Shown: positions 52,053 through 60,432 of the stretch, piece after piece
Numbering within the stretch: position 1 is the stretch's first letter
Layout of the letters: every line of letters starts with the position of its first letter
NCBI GenBank assembly: GCA_963783045.1
Contig: CAWAMD010000002.1
Coordinates: 186,001-250,000, forward strand
Origin: CAWAMD01 sp963783045
Lineage (GTDB): Bacteria; Actinomycetota; Nitriliruptoria; Nitriliruptorales; Nitriliruptoraceae
DNA length: 64,000 nt
Direction: 5' to 3'
Program-made: the position numbers and the translations under genes
Notes under the pieces: generated by a model
What the model saw: the letters and a program-made list of their open reading frames with translations, nothing else
Databases searched by the model: none
What the model was told of the DNA's origin: nothing

Positions 52053-53287
52053 CCGCCAGGCGCCACGTCCCCGATGCAGAGCGGCGCGCGCGGCTCGTGG
52101 CCCGCCACCACCTGCGACGGACCGCGTCCGACGTGCTCCATGCCGTGAGGGACGTGGTGGCGGCCCACAGCAGCGATCCCTTGACCCCCTACCTCGGGGC
52201 GTGGGCCCGCGTGCCGGGGCTGGCGACGGCCGACGTCGACCGGGCGCTGTACGACGACCGGGTGCTGTGGCGGCTGCACGCGATGCGGCGGACCCTCTTC
52301 GTGGTGCCGACGAGCGACGCGCCGCTGCTGGGCGCGGCGGCGGGGCTGGACGTGGCGGCGTCGCAGCGTCGGCGCCTGGAGCGGTGGCTGGCCGACGAGA
52401 TGCCGGCCACCGAGGTGCCCGCGTGGCTGGCCGACGTCGAGGAGCGCGTCGCGACCACACTGGCGGGCGGCGGCGAGTGGCGGACCGCGGAGCTCACCGC
52501 CGCGGTCCCCGCCCTGCAGACGGAGATCACGGTCGGCAGCGGCCGCTGGCGCACCCGCACGCCGGTGTCCTCCCGGGTGCTGACCGTGCTCGCCCTCGAG
52601 GGTCGCATCGTGCGGACGCGCCCCGCCGGCTCGTGGCGGTCGAGCCAGTACCGGTGGGCCGACGCCACCGACTGGTTCGGGTCGGCCACCGCGCGGGGCG
52701 TCGGCACGGATGCCGCCGACGCCCGGGCCGCCGACGCCCGCGCCGAGCTGGCGCGCCGCTACCTCGCCCGGTACGGCCCCGCGACCCGGGACGACCTTCG
52801 CTGGTGGACCGGATGGACGGTGCGCCGGACCGATCGCGCCCTCGCCGGGATCGGTGCCGTGACGGTCACGCTCGACGGCGGCGGCGAGGGGTACGTGGAG
52901 CCCCACGACCTCGAGCCGACCGACGTGGGGCCGGGCGTCGGCGCCGACACCGCGGCCGACGACGGCGGACCGTCCGTCGCCCTGCTGCCCGGCCTCGACG
53001 CCACGACCATGGGCTGGAAGGACCGCGACTGGTACCTGGCCGGACACGGCGAGGCGCTGTTCGACCGCAACGGGAACGCCGGCCCGACGGTGTGGGTCGA
53101 CGGGCGGGTGGTCGGCGCGTGGGCACAGCGCCCCGACGGCGAGGTGGTCGTGCGTCTGCTCGAGGACGTCGGATCGGACGCGACCGCACGCGTCGCGCGC
53201 GAGGCCGCCCGCCTCACCGCCTGGCTCGACGGCGAGGTGGCGACGCCACGCTTCCGCAGCCCGCTGGAGCGCGAGCTCTCGTCCTGA
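52049..53287 (+). CDS. Winged helix DNA-binding domain protein (HTH_42/YcaQ-like)
   Basis: Seen: 412 residues from the ATG at 52049. The family block RLVARHHLRRTASDVLHAVRDVV... and LHAMRRTLFVVPTSDAP, then RWRTRTPVSSRVLTVLALEGRIVR and the C-terminal SVALLPGLDATTMGWKDRDWY with RNGNAGPTVWVDGRVVGAW are typical of HTH_42 proteins. Known: the family includes YcaQ/AlkX-type DNA glycosylases that unhook interstrand crosslinks, which require a QxQ or QxD motif; that motif is not obvious here, so I assign only the family. Confidence 0.85.
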   Translation: MTARRHVPDAERRARLVARHHLRRTASDVLHAVRDVVAAHSSDPLTPYLGAWARVPGLATADVDRALYDDRVLWRLHAMRRTLFVVPTSDAPLLGAAAGLDVAASQRRRLERWLADEMPATEVPAWLADVEERVATTLAGGGEWRTAELTAAVPALQTEITVGSGRWRTRTPVSSRVLTVLALEGRIVRTRPAGSWRSSQYRWADATDWFGSATARGVGTDAADARAADARAELARRYLARYGPATRDDLRWWTGWTVRRTDRALAGIGAVTVTLDGGGEGYVEPHDLEPTDVGPGVGADTAADDGGPSVALLPGLDATTMGWKDRDWYLAGHGEALFDRNGNAGPTVWVDGRVVGAWAQRPDGEVVVRLLEDVGSDATARVAREAARLTAWLDGEVATPRFRSPLERELSS

Positions 53288-53297
53288 CAGTCCAGGC

Positions 53298-53774
53298 TCA
53301 GACCGTCTTCGGCACCTTGCCGGTCCACGAGCAGATGTGCTTCATGAACCGGTGGCCGCCGTCGGAGGTCGCCCCGAACATCAGCGGACAGCCACCGTCG
53401 ATGACCGTGACACCGTGCTCACGCCCGTAGGCCGTCGCCGTGTCGGAGACGCTGCCGGCACCGAAGGCGCGGTGCATCCAGACGTGGTCGATCCCGAGCT
53501 CCACGCAGTCGCGCATGGTGCCGTCCGCCGTCTCGGGGCGGGTGGCGATGACCACGCCGTCGACGCCGCCGGGGATGGTCTTCAGGTCGTGGAAGCAGGG
53601 GTCGCCCTCGACCTCGTCGGCGTTCGGGTTGACGGCGAACACCTCGTAGCCGCGGTCACGCAGCCGCTGGTAGACGATGTTCCCTCCGTGGTTCTTCGGC
53701 TCGCGCGACACGCCGGTCACGGCGATGCGCTTGAGCGACAGGAACTCGGTCGCCGCATCGGCAACGGTCGTCAT
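53298..53774 (-). CDS. CoA-binding domain protein (YccU-like)
   Basis: Seen: 158 residues from the ATG at 53774. Rossmann fold: LKRIAVTGVSREPKNHGGNIVYQ and VFAVNPNADEVEG, then DGVVIATRPETA and HVWMHRAFGAGSVSD. Known: free-standing CoA_binding_2 proteins bind CoA or a related nucleotide; exact function unknown. It is convergent with the winged-helix gene and the two stops are close together. Confidence 0.88.
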   Translation of the reverse strand: MTTVADAATEFLSLKRIAVTGVSREPKNHGGNIVYQRLRDRGYEVFAVNPNADEVEGDPCFHDLKTIPGGVDGVVIATRPETADGTMRDCVELGIDHVWMHRAFGAGSVSDTATAYGREHGVTVIDGGCPLMFGATSDGGHRFMKHICSWTGKVPKTV

Positions 53775-53898
53775 GGACCTACCTCCGTCCGTGCGTCGCG
53801 ACCGGACGGGCCGCCACGCGCCTTGTCGCACCGACGTTCGTCCTGATCGGGGTGAGCAGCCAGGGCCGAAGGTCCGCCTGTCGGCAGGACGGCCCTCC

Positions 53899-55206
53899 TC
53901 AGGCGCTGGGCTCCACCGGCAGCGTCACCACGATCGTCGTGCCCTCGCCGAGGAGGCTCGTCACCGTGACCGACCCGCCGTGCCGCTCGACGGCGTGCCG
54001 GACGATCGACAGCCCGAGGCCGGTCCCGCCCCGCTCGCGCGACCGCGCGACGTCGACCCGGTAGAACCGTTCGAAGATCCGGCCGAGGTCCTGCCGGGGT
54101 ATGCCGATCCCGGTGTCGGCGACCGCGATCTCCTGCCGTCCCGGTCGCGACGTCAACGTCACGTCGACGTGACCGCCCTCCACGTTGTACTGGATCGCGT
54201 TGTCGACGAGGTTGCGGAGCACGAGCCGCAGATCGCCCGCCACGCCGGCGACGACGGCGTGGTCGGGCGCGTCGACCTCCACCGCCACCTGCCGTGCGGC
54301 CGCGACGTCGTGCAGGTCGGCCACGACCTCGCGGGCCAGGACCGCCAGGTCGACGGGCACACGCTCGACCGGCCCGAGGTCCTCGAGGCGCCGCAGGTCC
54401 AGCAGGTCGTGGACGAGCCGGACGAGCCGCTCGGACTGCTCGCGGAGGCGCCCCACGAGCTCGCCGGCCCGCTCCGGGCTGCTGCGCACCGCCACCTCCA
54501 GCGCGTCGGCGAGCGTCTGGATGCTCGTGGCGGGCGTCTTCAGCTCGTGCGAGGCGTTCACGACGAAGTTGCGCCGGATCTGCTCGACGCGCCGCTCCTG
54601 GGTCAGGTCCGCCACCACGACGAGGATCTCGTCGCCCACGGGGCTGGCGACGGCGCGGACCTCCCGGTCCCCCACCTCGGCATCGACCTCCACGCGCCGG
54701 CCCGTCTCGCGTGCCTCGCGCACGCCACCGGTCAGCGCCGCCGACCCGAGCGCCTGCACCACCGTGACGTCGGCCGGGGCGGGGTCGGGGAGGTTGAACT
54801 TGTCGCGCGCAGCGGCGTTGGCGACGTCCAACCTCCCATCGGCACGGAAGAGCAGCGCCGGCTCCACGAGGGAGTCGACGAGGTCGCGCCGCCACGGCCG
54901 CTCGCGGCGCAGCTTCTCGCCACGCCGGTCGTAGGCGGCGCCGAGCGCGTTCACGGCGATCGCGAGATGCTCCCAGTGCGACCCGCCCGTGGCCGGGACG
55001 GGATCGTGCTCGCGCTTGCCGAGCCACGTGTTGACCTGCTCGGCCATCCCGCGGACCCGCCAGACCTCGAGCCGCCAGAGCAGGATCGCGACCACGGCCC
55101 CGAAGAACGCGGCCACGATGACCGCCGCCTGCCAGGGCAGCGACGCACCGAAGAGCGCGCCGCCGAGGGCGACCGCCGGGACGACGACGACCAGGCGGCG
55201 GGTCAT
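53899..55206 (-). CDS. senX3: Phosphate-type sensor histidine kinase (SenX3/PhoR-like)
   Basis: Seen: 435 residues. Two closely spaced N-terminal helices with almost no extracytoplasmic loop, a PAS-like domain (about residues 100-200), HisKA box FVVNASHELKTPATSIQ, N-box LRNLVDNAIQYN, G1 ADTGIGIP, F-box RFYRVD and G2 RGGTGLGLSIVR. Known: in the PhoR/SenX3 type, phosphate starvation is signalled through PstSCAB and PhoU rather than sensed directly, which suits the lack of an external domain and the neighbours. Its start overlaps the end of the regulator gene. Confidence 0.92.
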   Translation of the reverse strand: MTRRLVVVVPAVALGGALFGASLPWQAAVIVAAFFGAVVAILLWRLEVWRVRGMAEQVNTWLGKREHDPVPATGGSHWEHLAIAVNALGAAYDRRGEKLRRERPWRRDLVDSLVEPALLFRADGRLDVANAAARDKFNLPDPAPADVTVVQALGSAALTGGVREARETGRRVEVDAEVGDREVRAVASPVGDEILVVVADLTQERRVEQIRRNFVVNASHELKTPATSIQTLADALEVAVRSSPERAGELVGRLREQSERLVRLVHDLLDLRRLEDLGPVERVPVDLAVLAREVVADLHDVAAARQVAVEVDAPDHAVVAGVAGDLRLVLRNLVDNAIQYNVEGGHVDVTLTSRPGRQEIAVADTGIGIPRQDLGRIFERFYRVDVARSRERGGTGLGLSIVRHAVERHGGSVTVTSLLGEGTTIVVTLPVEPSA

Positions 55207-55889
55207 CGGTCCGCGAACCGGTAGCCGACACCGCGAACGGTGTGGATCCGCGTCGGATCCTGCGGGTCGGTCTCGACGCGGGTCCGGAGCCGGCGGATGT
55301 GCACGTCCAGCGTCTTCGTGTCACCGACGTAGTCGGCACCCCAGATCTCGTGGATGAGCTGGTCGCGGGTCAGCACCCGGCCAGCGTTCTCGACCAGGTA
55401 GGCGAGCAGCTCGAACTCCTTCGGCGGCAGGTCCAGCATCTCCCCGTCGACGTGGACCTCGTGGCGCACCCGGTCGACCCGGACGCCGGCGGCCTCGGCC
55501 GGCTCCTCACCGTCGACGCCGTCGGACGCGGAGCCCCGCCGGAGCACCGCACGGACACGCGCGACGAGCTCTCGGGTCGAGAACGGCTTCGTGACGTAGT
55601 CGTCCGCGCCGAGCTCGAGTCCGACGACGCGGTCCACCTCGGCGTCCTTGGCCGTCAGCATGATGATCGGGACCTGGCTCTCGGTGCGCAGGTCGCGGCA
55701 GATCTCCGTGCCCGACCGCCCCGGCAGCATCACGTCCAACAGGACGAGGTCGGGCCGGTACCGCCGCCAGGCGGCCATGGCCTCGTCGCCCCGCTGGACC
55801 CACGACACCTGGTACCCCTCGGCCTCCAGACTCACGGTGAGCCCCTCGGCGATCGCTGCCTCGTCCTCGACCAGCAGCAGCTTCGGCAT
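55203..55889 (-). CDS. regX3: Phosphate response regulator (RegX3/PhoB-like)
   Basis: Seen: 228 residues. Receiver: LLVEDEAAI, phospho-acceptor in LVLLDVMLPGRSG, IIMLTAKD, and KPFSTREL. Winged helix: LPPKEFELLAYL and VGDTKTLDVHIRRLR. Known: OmpR-family activator of the phosphate regulon, likely acting on pstS and its own operon. It is transcribed first, divergent from phoU with only 48 bp between start codons. Confidence 0.93.
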   Translation of the reverse strand: MPKLLLVEDEAAIAEGLTVSLEAEGYQVSWVQRGDEAMAAWRRYRPDLVLLDVMLPGRSGTEICRDLRTESQVPIIMLTAKDAEVDRVVGLELGADDYVTKPFSTRELVARVRAVLRRGSASDGVDGEEPAEAAGVRVDRVRHEVHVDGEMLDLPPKEFELLAYLVENAGRVLTRDQLIHEIWGADYVGDTKTLDVHIRRLRTRVETDPQDPTRIHTVRGVGYRFADR

Positions 55890-55937
55890 GATCGGCCTCT
55901 CGTGGGGTGGTGGCTACAGTGGCGAAAGGAGGGTGGC

Positions 55938-56606
55938 GTGCGCAACGACTTCCAGGAGCAGCTCGACCGGCTGATCGACGGACTCGTCGGCATGGCGGAG
56001 GTCGCCGACGGGATGCTCGACGATGCCATGCGGGCGCTGGCGGACCAGAGCGACGAGGCCGCCGACGCGGTCATCCGCCGCGACGGGGTCGTCGACGACG
56101 ACTACGAGCGGATCCAGCAGGGCGTCCTCCGCCTCATCGCGCTGCAGGCGCCGGTCGCCGGTGACCTGCGGCTGCTCGCAGCCATGCTGCACGTCAACAT
56201 CCACATCGAGCGGATGGGCGACTACGCCACGAGCGTCGCGAAGATGGTGAAGCGGTCCGCCGGCTTCCGCGACGAGCCGGAGCTCGGCTCGCAGCTCGTC
56301 GAGATGGGCGGTATCGCCCGGGAGGTCGGCCGTGAGGCGATCCGCTCCTTCGTCCAGCGCAACGTCGAGGCGGCGCGACGCCTGCCGGCGCTCGACGACG
56401 GGGTGGACCAGCTCAACATCGGGCTGTTCCACCGGCTCGTCCGGCTCGCGGCCGACGACGAGCTGCGGCTCGAGTGGGCCACGCACATGATCATCGTGGC
56501 ACGGCTGGTCGAGCGGTACGGCGACCACGCCGTCGACATCGGCGAGCAGACGATCTTCGCGGTGACCGGTTCGACCGTCGAGCTGTCGAGCAACGCGCCG
56601 GGCTGA
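55938..56606 (+). CDS. phoU: PhoU phosphate-signalling protein (copy 1)
   Basis: Seen: 222 residues from a GTG at 55938, AGGAGG upstream. Two PhoU three-helix bundles: ALQAPVAGDLRLLAAMLHVNIHIERMGDYA-type block in the first and WATHMIIVARLVERYGDHAVDIGEQ in the second, each with the metal-cluster E..xD motif. Known: PhoU links the Pst transporter to the kinase and dampens the response when phosphate is plentiful. Divergent from regX3 and convergent with the second phoU. Confidence 0.93.
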   Translation: MRNDFQEQLDRLIDGLVGMAEVADGMLDDAMRALADQSDEAADAVIRRDGVVDDDYERIQQGVLRLIALQAPVAGDLRLLAAMLHVNIHIERMGDYATSVAKMVKRSAGFRDEPELGSQLVEMGGIAREVGREAIRSFVQRNVEAARRLPALDDGVDQLNIGLFHRLVRLAADDELRLEWATHMIIVARLVERYGDHAVDIGEQTIFAVTGSTVELSSNAPG

Positions 56607-56635
56607 CGACCGCGAGCCGGCGGCGCGCGGTCGGG

Positions 56636-57313
56636 TCACCCGGCGGCTCCCCGGCGGCCGGTCACGACGAACGACGCATCCTCGGCGAGCGCGACGCCGT
56701 GGTCGGCGATCCGCTCGTAGTAGCGGGAGATCAGGCCGAGCCCGACCTGCGCGTGCGCCGGGATGTCGTCGGCGGCCGCGCGCTGCAGCAGGTCCCGCTG
56801 CAGGCGGTCCACGTCGGCGTCGAGCTCGTCGATCTCCTCGACCGCGTCGGACTGCAGCAGCCGCCAGGCCTCGACGCCGCGGCGGAACACGACGTGCGAG
56901 CGGTCGGCCAGCTCGGCGACGATCTGCCGGCAGTCCTCGGGCAGCTCGCGGGGGTCGAACACCTCGAGCGCCTCGGGGACGTGGCTCAGCAGGCTCGAGG
57001 AGCGGTCCACGTCGTGGACGAGCCGCAGCATCGCGACGATCCGCCGCAGGTCGCTCGCGACCGGGCTCTCGCGGGCGAGGAGCACGAACCCGCGCTCCTC
57101 CACGTCCCGGCACTCCCGCGAGACGGTGCGGCCGAGCTCCCGCGCCTCGGCGACGCTGCTCTCGTCGCCGGCGAGGAACCGGCGGGTCAGGTCGGGCATC
57201 TGCTCGACGAGCCGCAGCGCCGACGAGACCAGCAGGTCGCTGGCCTCGTCGAGCCGATGATGGAACTCCTCGCGCATGGCTCCCTGCGATCCGGTGATCC
57301 CCCGGTACGGCAT
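56636..57313 (-). CDS. PhoU-like protein (copy 2)
   Basis: Seen: 225 residues. PhoU bundles with ESPVASDLRRIVAMLRLVHDVDR in the first and LGLISRYYERIADHGVALAEDA in the second. The first repeat has HDVDRSS where canonical PhoU has IERMGD, so its metal-site acid pattern is altered. Start could be the ATG at 57313 or the Met at residue 13 (MREEF). It follows pstB on the same strand by 106 bp, the canonical place of phoU. The two copies face each other across 29 bp. Confidence 0.9.
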   Translation of the reverse strand: MPYRGITGSQGAMREEFHHRLDEASDLLVSSALRLVEQMPDLTRRFLAGDESSVAEARELGRTVSRECRDVEERGFVLLARESPVASDLRRIVAMLRLVHDVDRSSSLLSHVPEALEVFDPRELPEDCRQIVAELADRSHVVFRRGVEAWRLLQSDAVEEIDELDADVDRLQRDLLQRAAADDIPAHAQVGLGLISRYYERIADHGVALAEDASFVVTGRRGAAG

Positions 57314-57419
57314 GTCGTCCCCCTGCGGGTCGTGGCGTCGCGTTGGTCGGTGGAGCGTCGTGGTCGCCGGCGGCGGGCGGCCGCGGACGGCGGCCGACGC
57401 GGCACGTCGGCGTGCGTCG

Positions 57420-58382
57420 TCAGCCGAACCGGCCGGTGATGTAGTCCTCGGTGCGTCGGTCCGACGCCTGCGTGAAGATGGTCTCGGTCTGGTCGAACTC
57501 GACGAGCTCGCCGGTGCGCTGCCCGGTGCGGTCGTCGACGTCGACGGTCAGGAACGCGGTCATGTCGGAGACGCGGGCGGCCTGCTGCATGTTGTGGGTC
57601 ACGACCACGATCGTGTACTGGTCCCGCAGCTCACGCATCAGGTCCTCGATCTTCAGCGTGGCGATCGGGTCGAGGGCGCTCGCGGGCTCGTCCATCAGGA
57701 TGACGTCCGGTCGCGTGGCGATCGCCCGGGCGATGCACAGACGCTGCTGCTGTCCGCCGGACAGCGACAGGCCGGAGTCGCCGAGCTTCGTCTTGACCTC
57801 GTCCCACAGCGCCGCGCCCCGCAGCGCCTCCTCGACGAGGTCGTCGAGGCCGCTCTTCATGCCGTTGAGTCGCGGACCGAACGCGACGTTGTCGTAGATG
57901 CTCTTCGGGAACGGGTTCGGCTTCTGGAACACCATGCCGATCCGGCGGCGCACCTCGACCGGGTCGATGTCGTCCGCGTAGATGTCCTCGCCGTTGTAGA
58001 CGACCTCGCCCGTCACCCGGGCGTTCGGGATGAGGTCGTTCATCCGGTTCAGGCTGCGCAGCAGCGTCGACTTCCCGCACCCACTCGGGCCGATCAGCGC
58101 GGTGATCTGGTGACGGGTGATGTCGAACGTCACCCCGCGGACCGCCTCGAAGTCGCCGTACCAGATCCCGACGTCCTGGAGCCGGAAGACCGGCTCGCCG
58201 GGCTCCCTCGTCGCGTGTGCCGAGGCGCCCCGCTCGGCCGTCCGGATCTGCACGGACGGGCCGACGCGGCGCTCTCCGGACGCCGGTGTGCCGGCCGCCG
58301 ACGCCGTCCCGCCCGACGACGGCGATGCCGGTGAGGCGTCGTCGGTTCCGACGGTGCCGGTGGCCGGGGCGCGGTCGCTCAC
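57420..58382 (-). CDS. pstB: Phosphate ABC transporter ATP-binding protein PstB
   Basis: Seen: 320 residues from a GTG at 58382, chosen because GAAGGAG lies just upstream; an ATG at 58466 would add 28 residues. An N-terminal extension of ~65 residues rich in Ala, Ser, Thr and Pro precedes the ATPase. Walker A IGPSGCGKSTLLR, PstB-specific FQKPNPFPKSIYDNVAFG, signature LSLSGGQQQRLCIARA, Walker B VILMDEPASALDPIA, H-loop VVTHNMQQA. Known: drives high-affinity phosphate import with PstSCA. Confidence 0.95.
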   Translation of the reverse strand: MSDRAPATGTVGTDDASPASPSSGGTASAAGTPASGERRVGPSVQIRTAERGASAHATREPGEPVFRLQDVGIWYGDFEAVRGVTFDITRHQITALIGPSGCGKSTLLRSLNRMNDLIPNARVTGEVVYNGEDIYADDIDPVEVRRRIGMVFQKPNPFPKSIYDNVAFGPRLNGMKSGLDDLVEEALRGAALWDEVKTKLGDSGLSLSGGQQQRLCIARAIATRPDVILMDEPASALDPIATLKIEDLMRELRDQYTIVVVTHNMQQAARVSDMTAFLTVDVDDRTGQRTGELVEFDQTETIFTQASDRRTEDYITGRFG

Positions 58383-58470
58383 GGTCGGCTCCTTCTCGTT
58401 GGGATCGTCGTGGGGGGTCTGGCCGCGGGCGTCGTCGGGACGGCCGGGCGGGCCGGGTGCGGTCATCGGT

Positions 58471-59379
58471 TCATCTCCGCGCCGTCGTCCGGGAGCTGAT
58501 CACCCGGGCGAGGAGGGTGAACAGCAGCACGAACGCCATCAGCTCGAGCGCGCCGGCCCACGCGCGTGCGTGGGCGGCGTCGTAGGCGCTGCGTGCCTCA
58601 CCGTAGATCAGCAGCGGCAGCGCGGACTGCGGCCGTCCCACCAGGCTGGTCACGATCTCGAACGACCCCAGCGCGGTCAGCAGCAGCGGTGCGGTCTCGC
58701 CCGCGGCCCGTGCCACGGCCAGCATCGACCCGGTCGCCAGCCCGGGGCCTGCTGCCGGCAGCACCACGCGGGTGACGACCTGCCAACGCCGGGCTCCGAG
58801 CCCGTAGGCGGCGTTGCGCAGGTCGTTCGGTACGAGCCGCAGGATCTCCTCGGCCGAACGCACCACGATCGGGAGCATGAGCAGCGAGAGGGCGAGCCCG
58901 CCCACGAGGGTCCCGAAGCCGAGCCGACCCTGCACGAGCACCGAGTAGATGAACAGGCCGACGAAGATCGAGGGGACGCCCGTCATCACGTCGGTGAAGA
59001 ACTGGATGAAGGGCCGCAGGCGCGACTCGGGGAACTCGACCACGAACACGGCGGCGGCGATCCCCATGGGCAGCGACACCACGGTGGCGATGGCGACCAT
59101 GTAGAGCGTGCCGACGAGCCCGTTCAGGTAGCCGCCGCCGGGCTTGCGCTGCGAGAACGGCTGCGTGTGCGACAGGAACTCCCAGTTCACCGCACCGAGG
59201 CCCTGGCGCAGCACCTCGAAGAGGATGAGGGCGAGCGGGATGAGCGCCAGCACCAGCGCACCGAGCAGGACACCGCGCATGAGCCGGTCGAACCGCTCAC
59301 GGCGGGACGCGTTCTCGGTCCGCACGCGCAGGCTCCGCGTGGAAGGACCGTCGTTCGAGAGGGCGTCGAGAGAGCTCAC
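58471..59379 (-). CDS. pstA: Phosphate ABC transporter permease PstA
   Basis: Seen: 302 residues from a GTG at 59379 overlapping the pstC stop. Six helices with the PstA block GGYLNGLVGTLYMVAIATVVSLP, then TGVPSIFVGLFIYSVLV and the ATPase-docking loop AAYGLGARRWQVVTRVVLPAA, and ARAAGETAPLLLTA. Known: membrane subunit of the phosphate transporter. Confidence 0.95.
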   Translation of the reverse strand: MSSLDALSNDGPSTRSLRVRTENASRRERFDRLMRGVLLGALVLALIPLALILFEVLRQGLGAVNWEFLSHTQPFSQRKPGGGYLNGLVGTLYMVAIATVVSLPMGIAAAVFVVEFPESRLRPFIQFFTDVMTGVPSIFVGLFIYSVLVQGRLGFGTLVGGLALSLLMLPIVVRSAEEILRLVPNDLRNAAYGLGARRWQVVTRVVLPAAGPGLATGSMLAVARAAGETAPLLLTALGSFEIVTSLVGRPQSALPLLIYGEARSAYDAAHARAWAGALELMAFVLLFTLLARVISSRTTARR

Positions 59380-60353
59380 AGGGCGGCGTCTCCGGTCACG
59401 TGTCCGCCGGTGAGCCAGATCACCAGCCGGGCGATGACGTTGACGATGATGGTGATGACGAAGAGGGCGACCCCGACGGCGATGAGGGCCTTGATGTTCT
59501 CGGGCGCGGCCTCCTGGAAGGTCACGGCGATGATGCCGGCCATCGACTGGCCGCCCTGGAAGAGGCTCGCGTGGACCTTCTGCGTCCCGCCGATGAGCAT
59601 CGCGACGGCGATGGTCTCGCCGAGCGCCCGTCCGAGCCCGAGCATGGTGGCACCGACGATCCCGGGCCGGCCGCGGGGCAGCACGACGTGGCGCATGACC
59701 TCCCACCGGGTCGCTCCGAGCCCGTAGGCGGCGAACCGCTCCGAGTCGGGGACCGTGGCGAAGACCTCGCGGATGATGGCCGTGATGATCGGCAGCACCA
59801 TGATCGCGAGCACCACGCCGGCGCTGAAGTAGTTGTAGGTGATGACGGGACCGTCGAAGATCGGGATGAACCCGAGGGTGTCGCTGAGGAACACCATGAC
59901 CGGCCGCAGGATCACCGGGATGAAGAAGAGCAGGCCCCACAGGCCGTAGATGACGCTCGGAACGGCCGCCAGCAGCTCGACGGTGTAGGTCAGCGGTCGC
60001 CGCATCCGCTCATGCGCCACCTGGGTCAGGTAGAGCGCGATGCCGACGGCGAGCGGCACGGCGATCACAAGCGCGATCGCCGAGGTGATCAGCGTCCCGT
60101 ACACGAAGGGCCAGGCCCCGTAGGTGCCGGTGACCTCGGTGCGCGACGTTCCCGGGTTCCACACCGTCCCGGTCAGGAAGTGGAGTCCCTCCTTCTGGAA
60201 CACCGGCAGGGCGTCGAGGCTGGTCGAGATCAGCATGAGCGCCAGGATGACGAGCACGCTCGCGCCGGCCGCGAACAGCAGCCACCGGAACACCGGGTCC
60301 GCGAAGCGGGCACGACCCCGCGCGCGCAGTCCCGTCGCGGCATCAGCCGACAT
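59376..60353 (-). CDS. pstC: Phosphate ABC transporter permease PstC
   Basis: Seen: 325 residues from the ATG at 60353 with GGAGG upstream. Six helices, FVYGTLITSAIALVIAVPLAVGIA, AAVPSVIYGLWGLLF and docking loop AAYGLGATRWEVMRHVVLPRG, then GLGRALGETIAVAML. Known: second membrane subunit of PstSCAB. 79 bp behind pstS. Confidence 0.95.
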   Translation of the reverse strand: MSADAATGLRARGRARFADPVFRWLLFAAGASVLVILALMLISTSLDALPVFQKEGLHFLTGTVWNPGTSRTEVTGTYGAWPFVYGTLITSAIALVIAVPLAVGIALYLTQVAHERMRRPLTYTVELLAAVPSVIYGLWGLLFFIPVILRPVMVFLSDTLGFIPIFDGPVITYNYFSAGVVLAIMVLPIITAIIREVFATVPDSERFAAYGLGATRWEVMRHVVLPRGRPGIVGATMLGLGRALGETIAVAMLIGGTQKVHASLFQGGQSMAGIIAVTFQEAAPENIKALIAVGVALFVITIIVNVIARLVIWLTGGHVTGDAAL

Positions 60354-60432
60354 GGTGCCTCCGAGAGCGACGTGGGTGCGGTGGGAGCAGCCTACGCCCC
60401 CACCGCACCGCGTCCAGATGCGTGATGCCCGG

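Noticed and set aside
52049..53287. Naming the winged-helix protein as a crosslink DNA glycosylase (YcaQ/AlkX)
   Set aside because: The catalytic QxQ/QxD motif could not be found in the sequence, so only the HTH_42 family is given.
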